From: Lolium rigidum
Taxonomy: Eukaryota > Streptophyta > Magnoliopsida > Poales > Poaceae
Direction: 5' to 3'
NCBI RefSeq assembly: GCF_022539505.1
Contig: NC_061510.1
Coordinates: forward strand, 401,432,249 to 401,496,248
Length of the DNA: 64,000 nucleotides
Part shown: positions 21,996 to 32,689 of the stretch, piece by piece
Layout of the letters: each line of letters starts with the position of its first letter
How positions within the stretch are numbered: position 1 is the stretch's first letter
The notes under the pieces: generated by a model
Databases searched by the model: none
Told to the model about the DNA's origin: nothing
Seen by the model: only the letters and a program-made list of their open reading frames with translations
Translations under genes and position numbers: made by a program

Positions 21996-23367
21996 CTAGT
22001 TCTCTATCGACGGATCTAGGACGCGCCCTGCAAATATAACTGCGCCAGTCACCTCCTCCACTATGAAGTATGCAAAGGGATGGTCAGCTACAAAATCCAC
22101 CCCAGGAGGTGGCGACTCCGGCATATCACATCCATACTCAAAATCCGTAAAGGTGACTGCCGCTGCTTCGGTGCCTTCCTCGTTTACCTCGATGACCGCC
22201 TTGTGGATGATGTCGTTCAAGACCGTTGGCAAGCCAGAGTCATTAGGCTCTACCATGTCAGACAGATCGGCTTGATCACCGAACGGCAATTTAAGCCCTA
22301 GCTTCTCAAGAATAGTGACGACGCTGCTTTCGAAGGACAACTTAAACTTGGGCACCCGGAATTCGTCAACTTCGACCTTCTCCTTGGGCAGGTGCTGGTG
22401 CAGGAAGCCAGGCTGTGATGCTATCATGTCAACTAGGTTTGGCAAGCCATCATGGTCATCTGGAAGGAAGATACATATAGAGAACTTCGTGCGCTTGTTA
22501 CGACCAGAGGACATCCTCTTACGCTTCTTACGATTAGAGGGTACATAGCCTGTCAACATGTCAGCATAACAGAATGATGTCATATATATAATCGGAGCAC
22601 CCATAGTGTGGGATAACAGGAAGATTGAAAGGATCAACACACTAGCCAAACGGATTACCTTGCGGAACTGCCATCTCATACCGGAGTTTGAGCACCTTGA
22701 ACCCATCATGCACGGCGATGAACTGGGACGACAGGCTCTTCATGAACGGCGTGTCGACGGTGCTGCCGTCCAGCCGGTAGAAAAGCTTGTCCTTGGTGCG
22801 CTTCTCGTTGAAGGGGTTAACCCACTTGCCCTTGAAGTATACGGCGTTGCCGAGCACGACGCGGGTGAGCGTGGTGATTGATCCCGGACCAAAGACAGAA
22901 CCGATCACATCGTGCGTGGCCTCTGCGACCCAGGCATTGATCTGGTCCCGTGCCGCCTCCGGGTTGCTGATGAAGTCGACGCTGCTGGCCTCGGCGCTGA
23001 ACTTGTCCACGACGGTGCGGCGGTAGGCGGCCTTCAGCGGGCAAGTGAGCTCGCTCCAGACGCCGCACGCGAACGCGATGCGTGGACCGCCGGCGCCGGA
23101 CTCGTCCTTGAGCGCGGTCTCGACGACGCCGGCGACGGACTCCTCGAGCTCGCCGCGTGACCGCGCGCCCACCACGCGGAGGATCTCGTCCAGGGTGGCG
23201 CCCCGGGCGCCGGTGGCCAGGAGCGCCAGCGCGGCGTAGATGGACAGTGGGGAGAACACGAGGTTGCTGTCCGCGTTCTCCTCGGCCAGACACCTCGCGA
23301 GGCTGGCAGAGAGCGCCGCCAGGCCGCCAGTGTCGGCCTGCGCCGTCGGGTTCCTCGGCACTTCCAT
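21996..23367 (-). CDS. Plant serpin (serine/cysteine protease inhibitor family), two exons
   Basis: Exon 1 is 23367-22659 and exon 2 is 22549-21996. The 109-bp intron has donor CAAG/GTAATCC and acceptor TTGACAG/GC, the one acceptor that keeps the frame. The product is 420 residues, slightly longer than the usual 390-400. Serpin landmarks are NLVFSPLSIYAALALLATGA (about 35-54), VLGNAVYFKGKW, VDFVADHPF and a C-terminal GRVLDPSIEN. The reactive-centre hinge EEGTEAAA is at 360-367. By standard counting from its Gly (P15), P2-P1-P1' fall at Tyr375-Gly376-Cys377, not the Leu-Arg of typical plant LR serpins. A basic insert (NRKKRKRMSSGRNKR, 242-256) follows the intron. No signal peptide is visible, as expected for nucleocytoplasmic plant serpins. 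The intact hinge suggests it can undergo the inhibitory conformational change. Its target protease is unknown. Confidence 0.85.
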
Positions 23368-23780
23368 TGCTGGCTGTTGAGACAGAGAAGAAAATCTGGT
23401 CGAGAAACGATGATGGGTTCTTTTGCTTGATGTGTAGTATAGTGCACGCTAAGAGGATCGGCTTTACTTATGGATTGCTAGAGAGTAGAGACCTTACGAG
23501 CTACGAGTCGTTTCTAATTTGGTAACTAGAATCCGTTGTTGGATGCCTGAAAAGAAGAAGTGCAAACTTGGCCGATACTCTGCCTAGCCTGAAAAAAAAG
23601 AACACTTGTTGCTAGTAGTAACTAGGAAAACAAGTCTAGTTATTCTGCCCGTCGTCTCCGAGTCCGACCTCGCATCATATTCACTCTTATACACGCGCCC
23701 TGCTACAGCTGCAGAATCACATTTAGATTTAGGTCTGTTGCAGATCGATCGGGAACCCGTGCACACGTACTACGACGACC

Positions 23781-24344
23781 ATGGACAAGAACAAGGCAGT
23801 CGGCGACAACGAGGGGTTCACCGACAAGCAGCGGGTGGAGTTCTGGATACGGGAAATAGAAGCGGGCAGGGAGCAGCTGTTCATCGATACCATCTTGCGG
23901 AGCGGCACGGAGGATCGACCCAAGCCCTGCTTCTGCCGCAATCCGCCGTCAGCTAACAAGCCGGGCCCGCCGCCGCCGCCGCCGGAAAACGGGTTCAGCC
24001 TCGTCACGGTGCTAGCGCTGTACGCGCCGGTACCGCAGGCGTCTCGCGATCAGCTGAATAACATGACGCCGTCGACCGCCGCCCAAGGAAAGAAGCCCCG
24101 GTGCACTCCGGCCGCCCCTCGCCGCGCCCGGAAGGAAGGTTCGCAAGACCACACGCACGCGCGCTCCTTGGCACAGAAGCCGCGGCGGCCGTCGTCGACG
24201 TCCGAGCTAGACCAGGCGCCGCAGAACTCCTTCAAAACGGTGACGGTGCTGTGCGCGCCGCCGCATCTGGCTCGCGAGGTGAAGAGGCCGTCCGCGTCCA
24301 CCGAGTGCGCCCCGCAAGGCGAGAAGAAGCATCGTGCTGTGTAG
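23781..24344 (+). CDS. Orphan 187-aa basic, Pro-rich protein
   Basis: An intact frame starting in a good plant context (CGACCATGGACAAG). Residues 1-45 are charged and probably helical (KQRVEFWIREIEAGREQLF). A CFCRNPP motif and a run of six prolines follow. Two similar short blocks, ENGFSLVTVLALYAP (about 68-82) and QNSFKTVTVLCAPP, are separated by about 75 residues of Lys/Arg/Pro-rich, disordered-looking sequence, so the protein may carry two copies of one short linear motif. It ends with KKHRAV. No known domain is recognised. It is transcribed away from the serpin, whose ATG lies 413 bp to the left, so a shared bidirectional promoter is possible. Confidence 0.5.
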   Translation: MDKNKAVGDNEGFTDKQRVEFWIREIEAGREQLFIDTILRSGTEDRPKPCFCRNPPSANKPGPPPPPPENGFSLVTVLALYAPVPQASRDQLNNMTPSTAAQGKKPRCTPAAPRRARKEGSQDHTHARSLAQKPRRPSSTSELDQAPQNSFKTVTVLCAPPHLAREVKRPSASTECAPQGEKKHRAV

Positions 24345-24668
24345 TCCGTCTCCCTGTCCCGCGCGCTCGATTTCTTCGATCGATCGATGTAATGTGCTTT
24401 TCGATCGATCAATCATGCACAGCTTTTGGATACCAGGTTTGTAGGGAATTTATTTTCCAGGAACCTACTACTCGGTTAACTGACTAACCAACTAAATCCT
24501 ATTATTTGCATGTATCGACAAAAAAAACTTTCAATTGCACATGTGCCGCAACTAAGATATTTTAGTAAAAATTGCATGGGTTTGCAGCACGTTTTTGTTT
24601 TCTTAATTACGCATAGGTTGAAACTAATATTTTGTCAGTGGAGTTGCAACTGTTTTTTTTAGGACATG

Positions 24669-24893
24669 GCTAATTTCCGGTTGGCCTAAGAATTAGCTTA
24701 ATTCCTGATCAACCTGGTTTCATGTGTAATTTACATGCAACTAAGGGAAAGGATATGCAATTGCACATGTATGTACAATTACACATCCATGCACATCCAT
24801 ATGTAATTCTTGTATGCACGAATCACGATGTAAATCTAACGGCTGTCGAGTTGATGTTAAATTAATGTAATTCCCGATCAACCTGAAATTAGC
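24669..24893. mobile_element. Fold-back MITE, family not assigned
   Basis: GCTAATTTCCGGTTGGCC at the left pairs with the inverse of GATCAACCTGAAATTAGC at the right, with a second inverted block (AATTCCTGATCAACC / AATTCCCGATCAACC region) nearby. The interior is rich in TGCACAT words. No clear target duplication. Confidence 0.5.
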
Positions 24894-25104
24894 ACAAGAG
24901 TTATTTTTATGGGAGATAAAAAAAAAAAGTGAAGCATGTGTCTCCCACTTTCTAGTGTCTCCCTTTGCTTTTCTTAAGCGGAAAGTGTCTTCGTTTGCTA
25001 TGTAAGCAAAATGACCGAAAATAATCTTGTCCAGCCTATCACCACCTTACATAGGAAAAGCCCATGAGCTAGAAGGCCCAGCATACCAAAAAGAAACATG
25101 CCGC

Positions 25105-25690
25105 ATATTTTTTTGATAAAGGGAATATATTAATATCGAAGGAAACCAATTACACTCAGTCTCTGCAACAACACAATACCCTATTGATAGTACGGATGCA
25201 CACAAAAAAACCAAAATACTAAAAGAAGAAAAAAAAGTTCCGCTACGGTATTCTAGCCCTAGCAGCAATAGTACATCCACCATCAAGACAACACGTGAAC
25301 TCCAGGCTATCCAAAAACGACGCCTCCAAGAAGGGAATAGTGCACAAGCGCTGTCGTCGTCCGATCGAAAGATCTTAAGTTTTCACCCTGAAGATAATCT
25401 TCACTCTCAAAATGATGTCTTCAACAAAGCCATTGCCAGGCACAACCTTAAAGTCAGACCTTAGATTTTCACCCTGAGAGGTAAGACTTCGAACTTTACT
25501 TGTGCTGCCGCCCACATTGGCATACTGATGCTGCGAAATCCAGAATACCAAGCAAGTTCCTCAATAACATAGAGACTCAAACCTTTAATCGTTAATCTTC
25601 AAATCCGGTCTTTATGATATTCTCCGCCTCTGATTTTACCATGAACCAGAAGTCATCTAATGGCAACACATAAACCAAACGGTGGAAAAG
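25105..25690 (-). mobile_element. Probable LINE 3' end fragment
   Basis: On the minus strand the region ends with AATATATTCCCTTTATCAAA and an A/T-rich tail (25105-25130). The upstream sequence is GC-richer and untranslated-looking. Similar 3' tails are common in Triticeae LINEs. No coding domain is left, so this is a tentative call. Confidence 0.35.
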
Positions 25691-26127
25691 AAACAAGCCG
25701 CATACTCAAAAAGAAACAACATGTATCAGTAGTTCGGCCAATCGATCGTGAGTTAAGTGCCATGTCAAGCTAGTCACCTGAGCTCCCGGTGTGCCCAATG
25801 AAAAGACAAGCGATGGTACATCTAATTTACCCAAACCCTTTGGATTGCACCACTCCACCAGGCGTCCACGCTGGATATACTTGAGACCGAGGCATATAGT
25901 TTAATCAAGGAATAATGATGCCGAGATATGGAAAGTACATCCATATATAACATACCATATTATCAACAAAATCAATTACTGTTTGATAGTATATGGAAGA
26001 TCTCCACAGAAAAAAACAATTAAGTGCCATGAGTTATGGAAGAATGAAGGAAATTAATTAATTTTGAGCTGTACTCGTAGGTTAAGTTAATGAATTTCCT
26101 TGGTTAAAAAGATAGGGGATTTTTTTG

Positions 26128-26930
26128 ACATAAACATACCCCTTTATTCAATCAAATAGAAGTTACATCATTGACTAGAAAAGGTACAATAGAAACCGGG
26201 GGGGCTCATCTAACCAGACTTCTTGATCAGATCCACGAGCTAGCCTAGCTAATTCATGAGCTACCGAGTTTGCTTCATGAAAATTATGTTCAAACTTGAC
26301 CTTTTAAAATTTGAAAACCAGGTGATAGCAGTCATCAAGGATTGCAGCTGAAGCTCATATTGAGTAGCCTCCCTCATTGCTTGGACCAACATTGAGACTA
26401 TCAACATCATATATAACTCTGTTGCATCAAATTGTTTGAGCCAAAATTAAATCTTGTTTTAAGGCCAACAATTAACACGCCGTAGATAAATTCTAGCTTG
26501 TTATTACTCGCAAGAACGAAGTTTCCGCAACTATCACTGATTACTGGGCCTATAATGCCAGGGAGAACATCCGCATCGAACGAAGCATCAACATTAAGCT
26601 TTACAAAATTCTGCGGACCTTTGTCCAACCATTTCTTCGCAACTTCGGTTTAGGAGAATGAGCAGTGATAAAGTTAGAATATAGTGCTCCAATAGTCAAG
26701 GCCGTACCTGCTGGGTCCTTCACCTTTTCACCATGAGCAGTTTGCCGAGGTACCATCTTCCGATTGCGATTAGTTCAGGTATACTTGACTGTTCCAATAT
26801 CATAGGGAAGTCATGTTCAGAACATAAAAGATATTCCAAAACAGCTTGTCTCGTGCGATCATTGACACAAGCTTGATCGATTAACTCCTCCAACCCAAGC
26901 TTTCTCCAAATAGGCTGGCGCGTGAGCAAT
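26128..26930 (-). mobile_element. LINE-type RNase H / zf-RVT region remnant
   Basis: Minus-strand frames give VKLNVDASFDADVLPG, then DSCGNFVLASNNKLEFIYGV (26628-26407), the RVT_3 RNase H pattern VK-N-D-A-F...G-I-G-VI-D-GNF. Further left, sequence translating to an NSVAHELARLA-like stretch near 26240 marks its C-terminus. Upstream (26929-26720) is a frame matching the linker before this domain in LINE ORF2 (RWYLG, RRQ-like). The 3' end is a poly(A)-like tract read as T7 at 26130. Stops break it. Confidence 0.6.
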
Positions 26931-26982
26931 GGAAGAGCATATGCTTTGTATCTTCCACTCCAATCTCACAAATAGGGCATTA

Positions 26983-27245
26983 GGGCATGTGCAATGGTTG
27001 ATAAGACCGTCTTATCTTAACACTGCTACGTAATCTAGATATAACAATAAAACATGATGTACAATGGGTTATTTTTTAGTCTTATCTTTAGTAACGAGAC
27101 ATCCTAAATTTGTGGTGAGAGAGATTGTGCTAAGAGATCATCTCTTAGCTAAGAGAAGGCAAAGTCTTTTTTTCATCTTTCTCTTTCCTCCACATCAGCA
27201 TTTATCCTACGTGGCACTGCTAAGATATCACCATTGTACATGCCC
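26983..27245. mobile_element. Tourist-type MITE 1
   Basis: GGGCATGTGCAATGG and CCATTGTACATGCCC form terminal inverted repeats, with TTA immediately outside each end (26980-26982 and 27246-27248). 263 bp, AT-rich. PIF/Harbinger class by ends and TTA duplication. Confidence 0.85.
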
Positions 27246-27248
27246 TTA

Positions 27249-27574
27249 GGCTGGTGCCAATGCATCACCCCACTATAGCCTCGCCACGTCAGCTTTTCCC
27301 TCACTCTCACCCCACGGTGCCAGTGCACGGGCTATAGTGCCAGCTCTCACTTCTCTCTCCTCCCTACCGCCTCCCTACCGCCCCCACTAGCACCGCTATC
27401 GCCTCCCTCTCGCCCCGCTCTCGCCTCCAACGTGGGCTATAGGCGGGCAGTACCGCGCCCTAACGCCGGGCGCCCGCGCCACCGCCCGACGCTACCGTCC
27501 CGCCCCTCTCCCGCCTGCCTCTCGCCCCGCGCTGGGCGGTAGCGCCTCCACTCCCGCCCCCATTGGCACCAGCC
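27249..27574. mobile_element. Tourist-type MITE 2, abutting MITE 1
   Basis: GGCTGGTGCCAATG and CATTGGCACCAGCC form terminal inverted repeats, with TTA at 27246-27248 and 27575-27577. The left TTA is the same one that ends MITE 1. The body is very GC-rich (CCGCCC/GGGCGG blocks), unlike MITE 1. Confidence 0.85.
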
Positions 27575-27698
27575 TTATGCGCTAACTTTGATATGTTTGT
27601 TTGCTTGGCATGGTTTAGAATTCCAGATTTACCAAACCTTGTCTGTGTGATTCTCACGCGTGGTGAGATGGCAACTTTTTTCCCCACGGATTTTTCTG

Positions 27699-27706
27699 CC
27701 ACGTGG
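27699..27706. promoter_or_regulatory. G-box (CCACGTGG)
   Basis: A palindromic CACGTG core about 210 bases before the VWA-gene start codon, in the position expected for a bZIP/bHLH site. Function is inferred. Confidence 0.45.
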
Positions 27707-27841
27707 CTAATTCTCATTGGTTCGCTCGCGTAATCACCTCCAAAAGGCAAAAGATATGTCCCGTGTGTACAATAAATTCCTCCCCAGTAAATTGAGTCAA
27801 AAAAAAAAATTCCTCCCCAGTAAAGGACGCGTCTTGCTATC

Positions 27842-27848
27842 TATTTAA
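27842..27848 (+). promoter_or_regulatory. TATA box of the VWA gene
   Basis: TATTTAA lies 76 bases before the ATG at 27918, giving a leader of about 45 bases. It is the best TATA-like match upstream of this gene. Confidence 0.55.
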
Positions 27849-27917
27849 CCATATGCCAAGCTAGGAATCGAGGCGCTCATCTCTCTCAATCTCAAGAAAA
27901 TCGTTGGTGATCTCAAG

Positions 27918-29928
27918 ATGCGGCATGATCATGTGCACCTCTGTGTACTACTAGCACTCTTTCTGGTTTCTTGGACCCAAGGAGGGGATGGAGCAACACA
28001 CGTAAGTTCTAACAAGTAGTACAAACATGATTCTTTTTTGAAATTATTTCTTCGATCTACGGACTTGCGATTACAAAGTTTGATTATTGTAATCCAGCAA
28101 GTAATATTTAGTCAAGCTTCCAGATCTTCATGCTCAATCTAGTATGTTAGTGCCACCCTGCTAACTTGTTCGTATCAATTTCCACAGCACCCTGCAGTGA
28201 TGGGGGGCAATGATCAGGTAATATTGGAATTCTCTTTTAACGTTTGATTTTCCTACTGTACTAATAGGGTAAACTCGATTCAGTTATAATAGATCTCAAT
28301 GCGTTGTGCGCATATATCTGCAGTATTGGCAACGGCACAGCCAGACGGCGGATCCGGTCGTCGTCTTCGATGACGACGAGCAGGTGACGGCCAACCGGCA
28401 GCCAGCTCCAGCAGGCGCAGCGTCCAACGGAACAGTGGTCGTCAAGACGCACACCGAGTACTCGGCCGTCGCCAGGAACTCGTCCAGCGACAGCTTCGCC
28501 GTGCTCGTGCACCTCAAGGCTCCCGGGATGACCGACGCCGGATCGGCAGGCGACGCGCAACCACGAGCCCCGCTGGACCTCGTCACGGTGCTTGACGTGA
28601 GCGGGAGCATGCACGGGCAGAAGCTGGCGCTGCTGAAGCAGGCGATGCGGTTCGTGATCGACAACCTCGGCCCCGACGACCGCCTCTCCGTCGTGTCCTT
28701 CTCCTCCGGTGCGCGCCGGGTGACCAGGCTCGTGCGCATGACGGACGCCGGGAAGGCCCTGGCGGTGAGCGCCGTGGACTCCCTCAAGGCGGGCGGCGGC
28801 ACCAACATCGCCGCGGGGCTCCGCACGGCCGCCAGGGTGCTCGACGAGCGCCGCCACAGGAACGCCGTCTCCAGCGTGGTGCTCCTCTCCGACGGCCAGG
28901 ACACCTTCACCGCGGTGAGACGAGGGGGCAGCGACTACGAGGCGCTCGTCCCGCCCTCGTTCCTGCGTGCAGGCAGCGAGTGGTCGGCGCCGATCCACAC
29001 GTTCGGGTTCGGCAAAGACCACGACGCGGCGGCGATGCACGTGATCGCCGAGGCGACCGGCGGCACGTTCTCGTTCATCGAGAAGGAGGCGGTGATCCAG
29101 GACGCGTTCGCGCAGTGCATCGGCGGGCTGCTGTCCGTGGTGGTGCAGGAGGCGCGTATCGCCGTCACGTCCGTGCATCCGGGGGTTCGTGTAGTGTCGG
29201 TCAGGTCCGGCCGCTACGAGAGCCGCGTGCACGAGGACGGGCGCGAGGCCACGGTCCAGGTCGGGGAGCTGTACGCCGACGAGGAGAGGCGCTTCCTGCT
29301 GTTCCTCGCCGTGCCAAAAGCCGCAAAGGATTCAGAAAGCGACACCGTTCTGGTGAACGTGGTGTGCAGCTACAGAGACGCCGCGACCGGCGGGAACGTC
29401 AGCGTGACGGCCGAGAAGGCGGTGGTGGCGAGGCCAGAGGACGCAGGTGAAGCGGAGCGGTCGGCGGAGGTGGAGCGGGAGCGCGTGCGGGTGGAGGCGG
29501 CGGAGGACATCGCGGCGGCGAGGGCGGCGGCGGAGCAGGGCGCGCACGAGGAGGCAGTGAAGATACTGGAGAACCGGGAGCGGCTGGTGGCGCAGTCGGG
29601 GGATGGCGACGCGGTGATCGTCGGGCTGGCCGGCGAGCTACGGGAGATGCGGGAGCGCGTGTCTAGCCGAGCGAGGTACGAAGGCTCAGGGCGGGCCTAT
29701 GTGCTCGCCGGCATGAGCGCGCACGCGCAGCAGCGTGCCAACTCGAGGCAGCAGCAGGAGTCATTTGAGGCGTTCGGCGAGGCGGCGGCAGACGACGAGG
29801 CGACGTTGTCGTACGCTACGCCGGCCATGCGCGCCATGCTTCGGCGCTCGAGGGGGGCGTCTGTGGAGCAGAAGGTGCGCGAGTCTGGAGATGAAGTCGC
29901 ACAGAGTTATTATGGAGTGCCAACATGA
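27918..29928 (+). CDS. Secreted von Willebrand factor A-domain protein, three exons
   Basis: Exons are 27918-28001, 28188-28217 and 28324-29928, with GTAAGT/CCACAG and GTAATA/CTGCAG junctions, all phase 0. The product is 572 residues. Residues 1-26 are a signal peptide (LCVLLALFLVSW core). The VWA domain at about 120-300 has a complete MIDAS: DVSGSM (129-134), the Thr in GGGTNIAAGL (198) and the Asp in LLSDGQDT (228). A C-terminal alpha-helical part with EAAEDIAAARAAAEQGAHEE resembles the Vwaint region that follows VWA in plant WAV3-like proteins. Those proteins carry an N-terminal RING finger; here it is absent and replaced by a signal peptide and a short linker. A metal-dependent, extracellular protein-binding role is inferred. 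The 30-bp second exon is unusually small, and the long third exon is very GC-rich. Confidence 0.8.
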
Positions 29929-32320
29929 GTTATCATTTCAAAATGTACATCTCGAATTTTTATTTACTGCAAGACATTTGGAGTTTGTTTCGCTTGAGGA
30001 GACGGCCTCAATCAGTAAGCTCCTCTGTCTAAAAACAATTACAAAGTTTGCGAAAAGTGTGCTTGACATATGGGCACTAATGCTCCCTCCACTTTTAAAT
30101 TATTGGAAATTTCAAAACCTAACACTTTCATAAATTGAAGAACAAGAATAAAAAATAATTTATGGAGATGTGTAGTTTAATGCGACAAATTAGTTACTAA
30201 TATACATCATATGGGCAAACAAAAAAGGAGAGATAAAACATATATTAAAAATATACCCGACAAAAAGCACATAAAAAGGAAGTTGGGGGATTTTATAGAG
30301 ATGCGTAGAGGCAAAATATACTTCTTGGGATTTTGATTTTCCCTTTTGATGATGTTGATGACAAATTTCTATGTTGGTCAACTTCTTACGTGGTGCAATT
30401 GATTCTGCGAGGTTGCCGACATTAACATAGATGGCATCCAAGTCTATCACTGTTTTCATGTTGTCACGGTCCTTTGGGAACATTAACATACATTAACATA
30501 GATGTGTTTACTAATCCTTTTTTTTGTGTCATACTCATGAGCCACCGTTGTGATGCTAGCTGCCGATGGATTTGAATTTGGATTGATGCATTCTGTAACT
30601 AACACTTCTGAAGTTAAATGCGAACCAAACCATACTGGTAGGAGGAGACACCTTTTCTGGTTAGTGTTTGCGGCCATGACTTGAACCCTATGAAATGTTC
30701 GCAACAAGATGATGATTGAACGTATCTGCAACAGACCTCTGACTTTGTTCTTAAATTCTTGACTTTTATTGAATCCATCGTTGACGCTCTGTAGGCAGCG
30801 GGATAGGGACCGACTAGACGACATGCTGGAGAACCTTCTTTCAGTGGCGCACCGTTTATCTACGCAATCGAGTCAATGAGTTGCCCTACGTCTTAGGGAT
30901 GTATCGTTTTTCTTCTTGTTTGGGCATACTTGTGCTGTTGCCCCAGCAGATTGTTTTTCTTAGTTTTTTATTGGTTCCGAACCTTGTATAGATGTGGTTG
31001 CTTTATTTATAAAGCGGAGCGAAAGCCTATTTCAAAAAGTACTTAATTATTTTGAATATAGATAATCTACAATCGGGCGAATATGGATGAATTTGTGTTT
31101 GGATTTGGATTAACCCATACCCTCTTCAACAGCAGCCTTAGACGTGAGCTCTGAGGAGCAGCAAGACCCATCTCTCCGATGTCTAGAATTGTGCGAAGGC
31201 ATATATCTAACAGAGTCAGTGACTTGTGCCTCTAAAACACAGATTGAATCGACGTACCACAGTGTATTAAACCTGTTCGATTGGGCATTTGAATCCCTAG
31301 CTTTTTTAGCACAAGTGTGGCCAGTCTAAGTACACGGCGCCTGCGTCACTCAACTGCATCGAGCGACGATGCCCGTTTCACATCCGCACACAAACCCGTA
31401 GCTCATAGAATTAGGCAATTATAATTACAACCACAAGGTATAAAAAATTGTTCAGCCTGTGCACAGCTTCACGAACAACGCAGGCATCACCGGGAGTTCA
31501 CCATTCACTGCAATCGACCCGCACGCCCAAATCTAGGAACCGGCTTCCGACTTTTAGCTTCACATCGGACCACTCCCGCGCCCTTCGATCATTCCTATAT
31601 GGAGCGTAGGATGGACGGCCCATTTAAAAGAAGCATCCACATCAGTTTTCCCGATTTTCTTCCTAATAACTACCCACGTAAATCACGCCAGATCATCTGT
31701 TGCCGCTCCAGTGTTTAGGAAATTAATTATTGTAGCCAATTTAGATCATGCGTTATGCTTCCATAGGAAAGGAAATCTTGTTTCAAATTTTCTTAGAGGT
31801 TGCTTCTCATGTCATGCAATTGGACGATGTTTTGATCTGTAATAGAGATTTGTGTCTTGCAAACAGTGCAAGGTACGAAGCTGGAAGAATCCATATAGTT
31901 GATAGAAACACACTATATTTAAATTTGAAGCATGTCTCATAGAATATTGAAGCACTGATTTGAACTCTTATTTGCTCTTGATTTTAAGAAACAAAAGTTT
32001 CTGATGATGTGCAAATCTGATTTCCAAAGCAACAAACTTGTTTCCAATGGGAATCAAATCTGCTTCCGGCGCAACTGAATTTTTCTTCGGCACGAAAGAC
32101 ACTTCGTTTTCTTTGCTGTTTTTTCTGGTTTCCGTGGACAAAGAATTTGCTTCTATGTTAAAAAATCTTACTTTGAATTAATAGAAGTTTGTGTCTTATG
32201 TCACATGGTATACTGCTTCGAATCAATGCAGTAGCATATTGCTTCGAATAAAAAATAAATATACTTCCATCAACAAAAATAATTACATTTCCCTGTTACA
32301 CATGTTTCATAGGAATGAGG
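29929..32320. other. Intergenic; no gene recognised
   Basis: AT-rich DNA. One lone Stowaway-like left end (CTCCCTCCACTTTTAAATT) is at 30084. TGCTTC/GCTTCG words are over-represented from 31750 on. Short frames have no domain. Confidence 0.45.
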
Positions 32321-32424
32321 CACTCCCTTCGATTCAAATTATTTTTCCAAGAATATATGTAACTAGACATGTTTTTGTATAGATACATCCACTTTTAGAC
32401 AATTATTTTGAACCGGAGGTAGTA
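32321..32424. mobile_element. Short Stowaway-like MITE
   Basis: CACTCCCTTCGATTCAAAT at the left pairs with ATTTTGAACCGGAGGTAGTA at the right. The inside carries AGACATG and ATACATCCACTTTTAGAC, typical of Triticeae Stowaway MITEs. About 104 bp. Confidence 0.65.
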
Positions 32425-32426
32425 TG

Positions 32427-32612
32427 TGCTTCCGACAAAAATAAAATGTGCTACAAACTAATAGGATTGTGCTTCCATGGATAAAAATTTCAGTTTGCTT
32501 CCATGCTGGCTTGGTAGTATGCGCTTCCGACAAAAATAAAATGTCTTACAAACTAATAGGATGGTGCTTCCCGTGGATAAAAAGTTCAGTTTGATTCCAT
32601 GCTTGCTTCTGT
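32427..32612. repeat. Tandem duplication of ~94 bp
   Basis: GCTTCCGACAAAAATAAAAT, then ACAAACTAATAGGAT, GTGGATAAAAA and TTCCATGC occur twice head-to-tail (32429-32521 and 32524-32612), differing at about ten positions. Confidence 0.75.
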
Positions 32613-32689
32613 AAGGCACGAACCATTAAGCCGCTGCCTTAATTCGGCGTGCACGATCATGGCGCCGTTACCGTGCTAGGATAGCAGGA

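Noticed and set aside
22817..23293. Arg-rich minus-strand frame of 158 codons
   Set aside because: It is an out-of-frame reading of serpin exon 1.
28261..29232. 323-codon minus-strand open frame
   Set aside because: It is the antisense shadow of the GC-rich VWA exon, has no domain, and the plus frame has a full MIDAS and splice sites.
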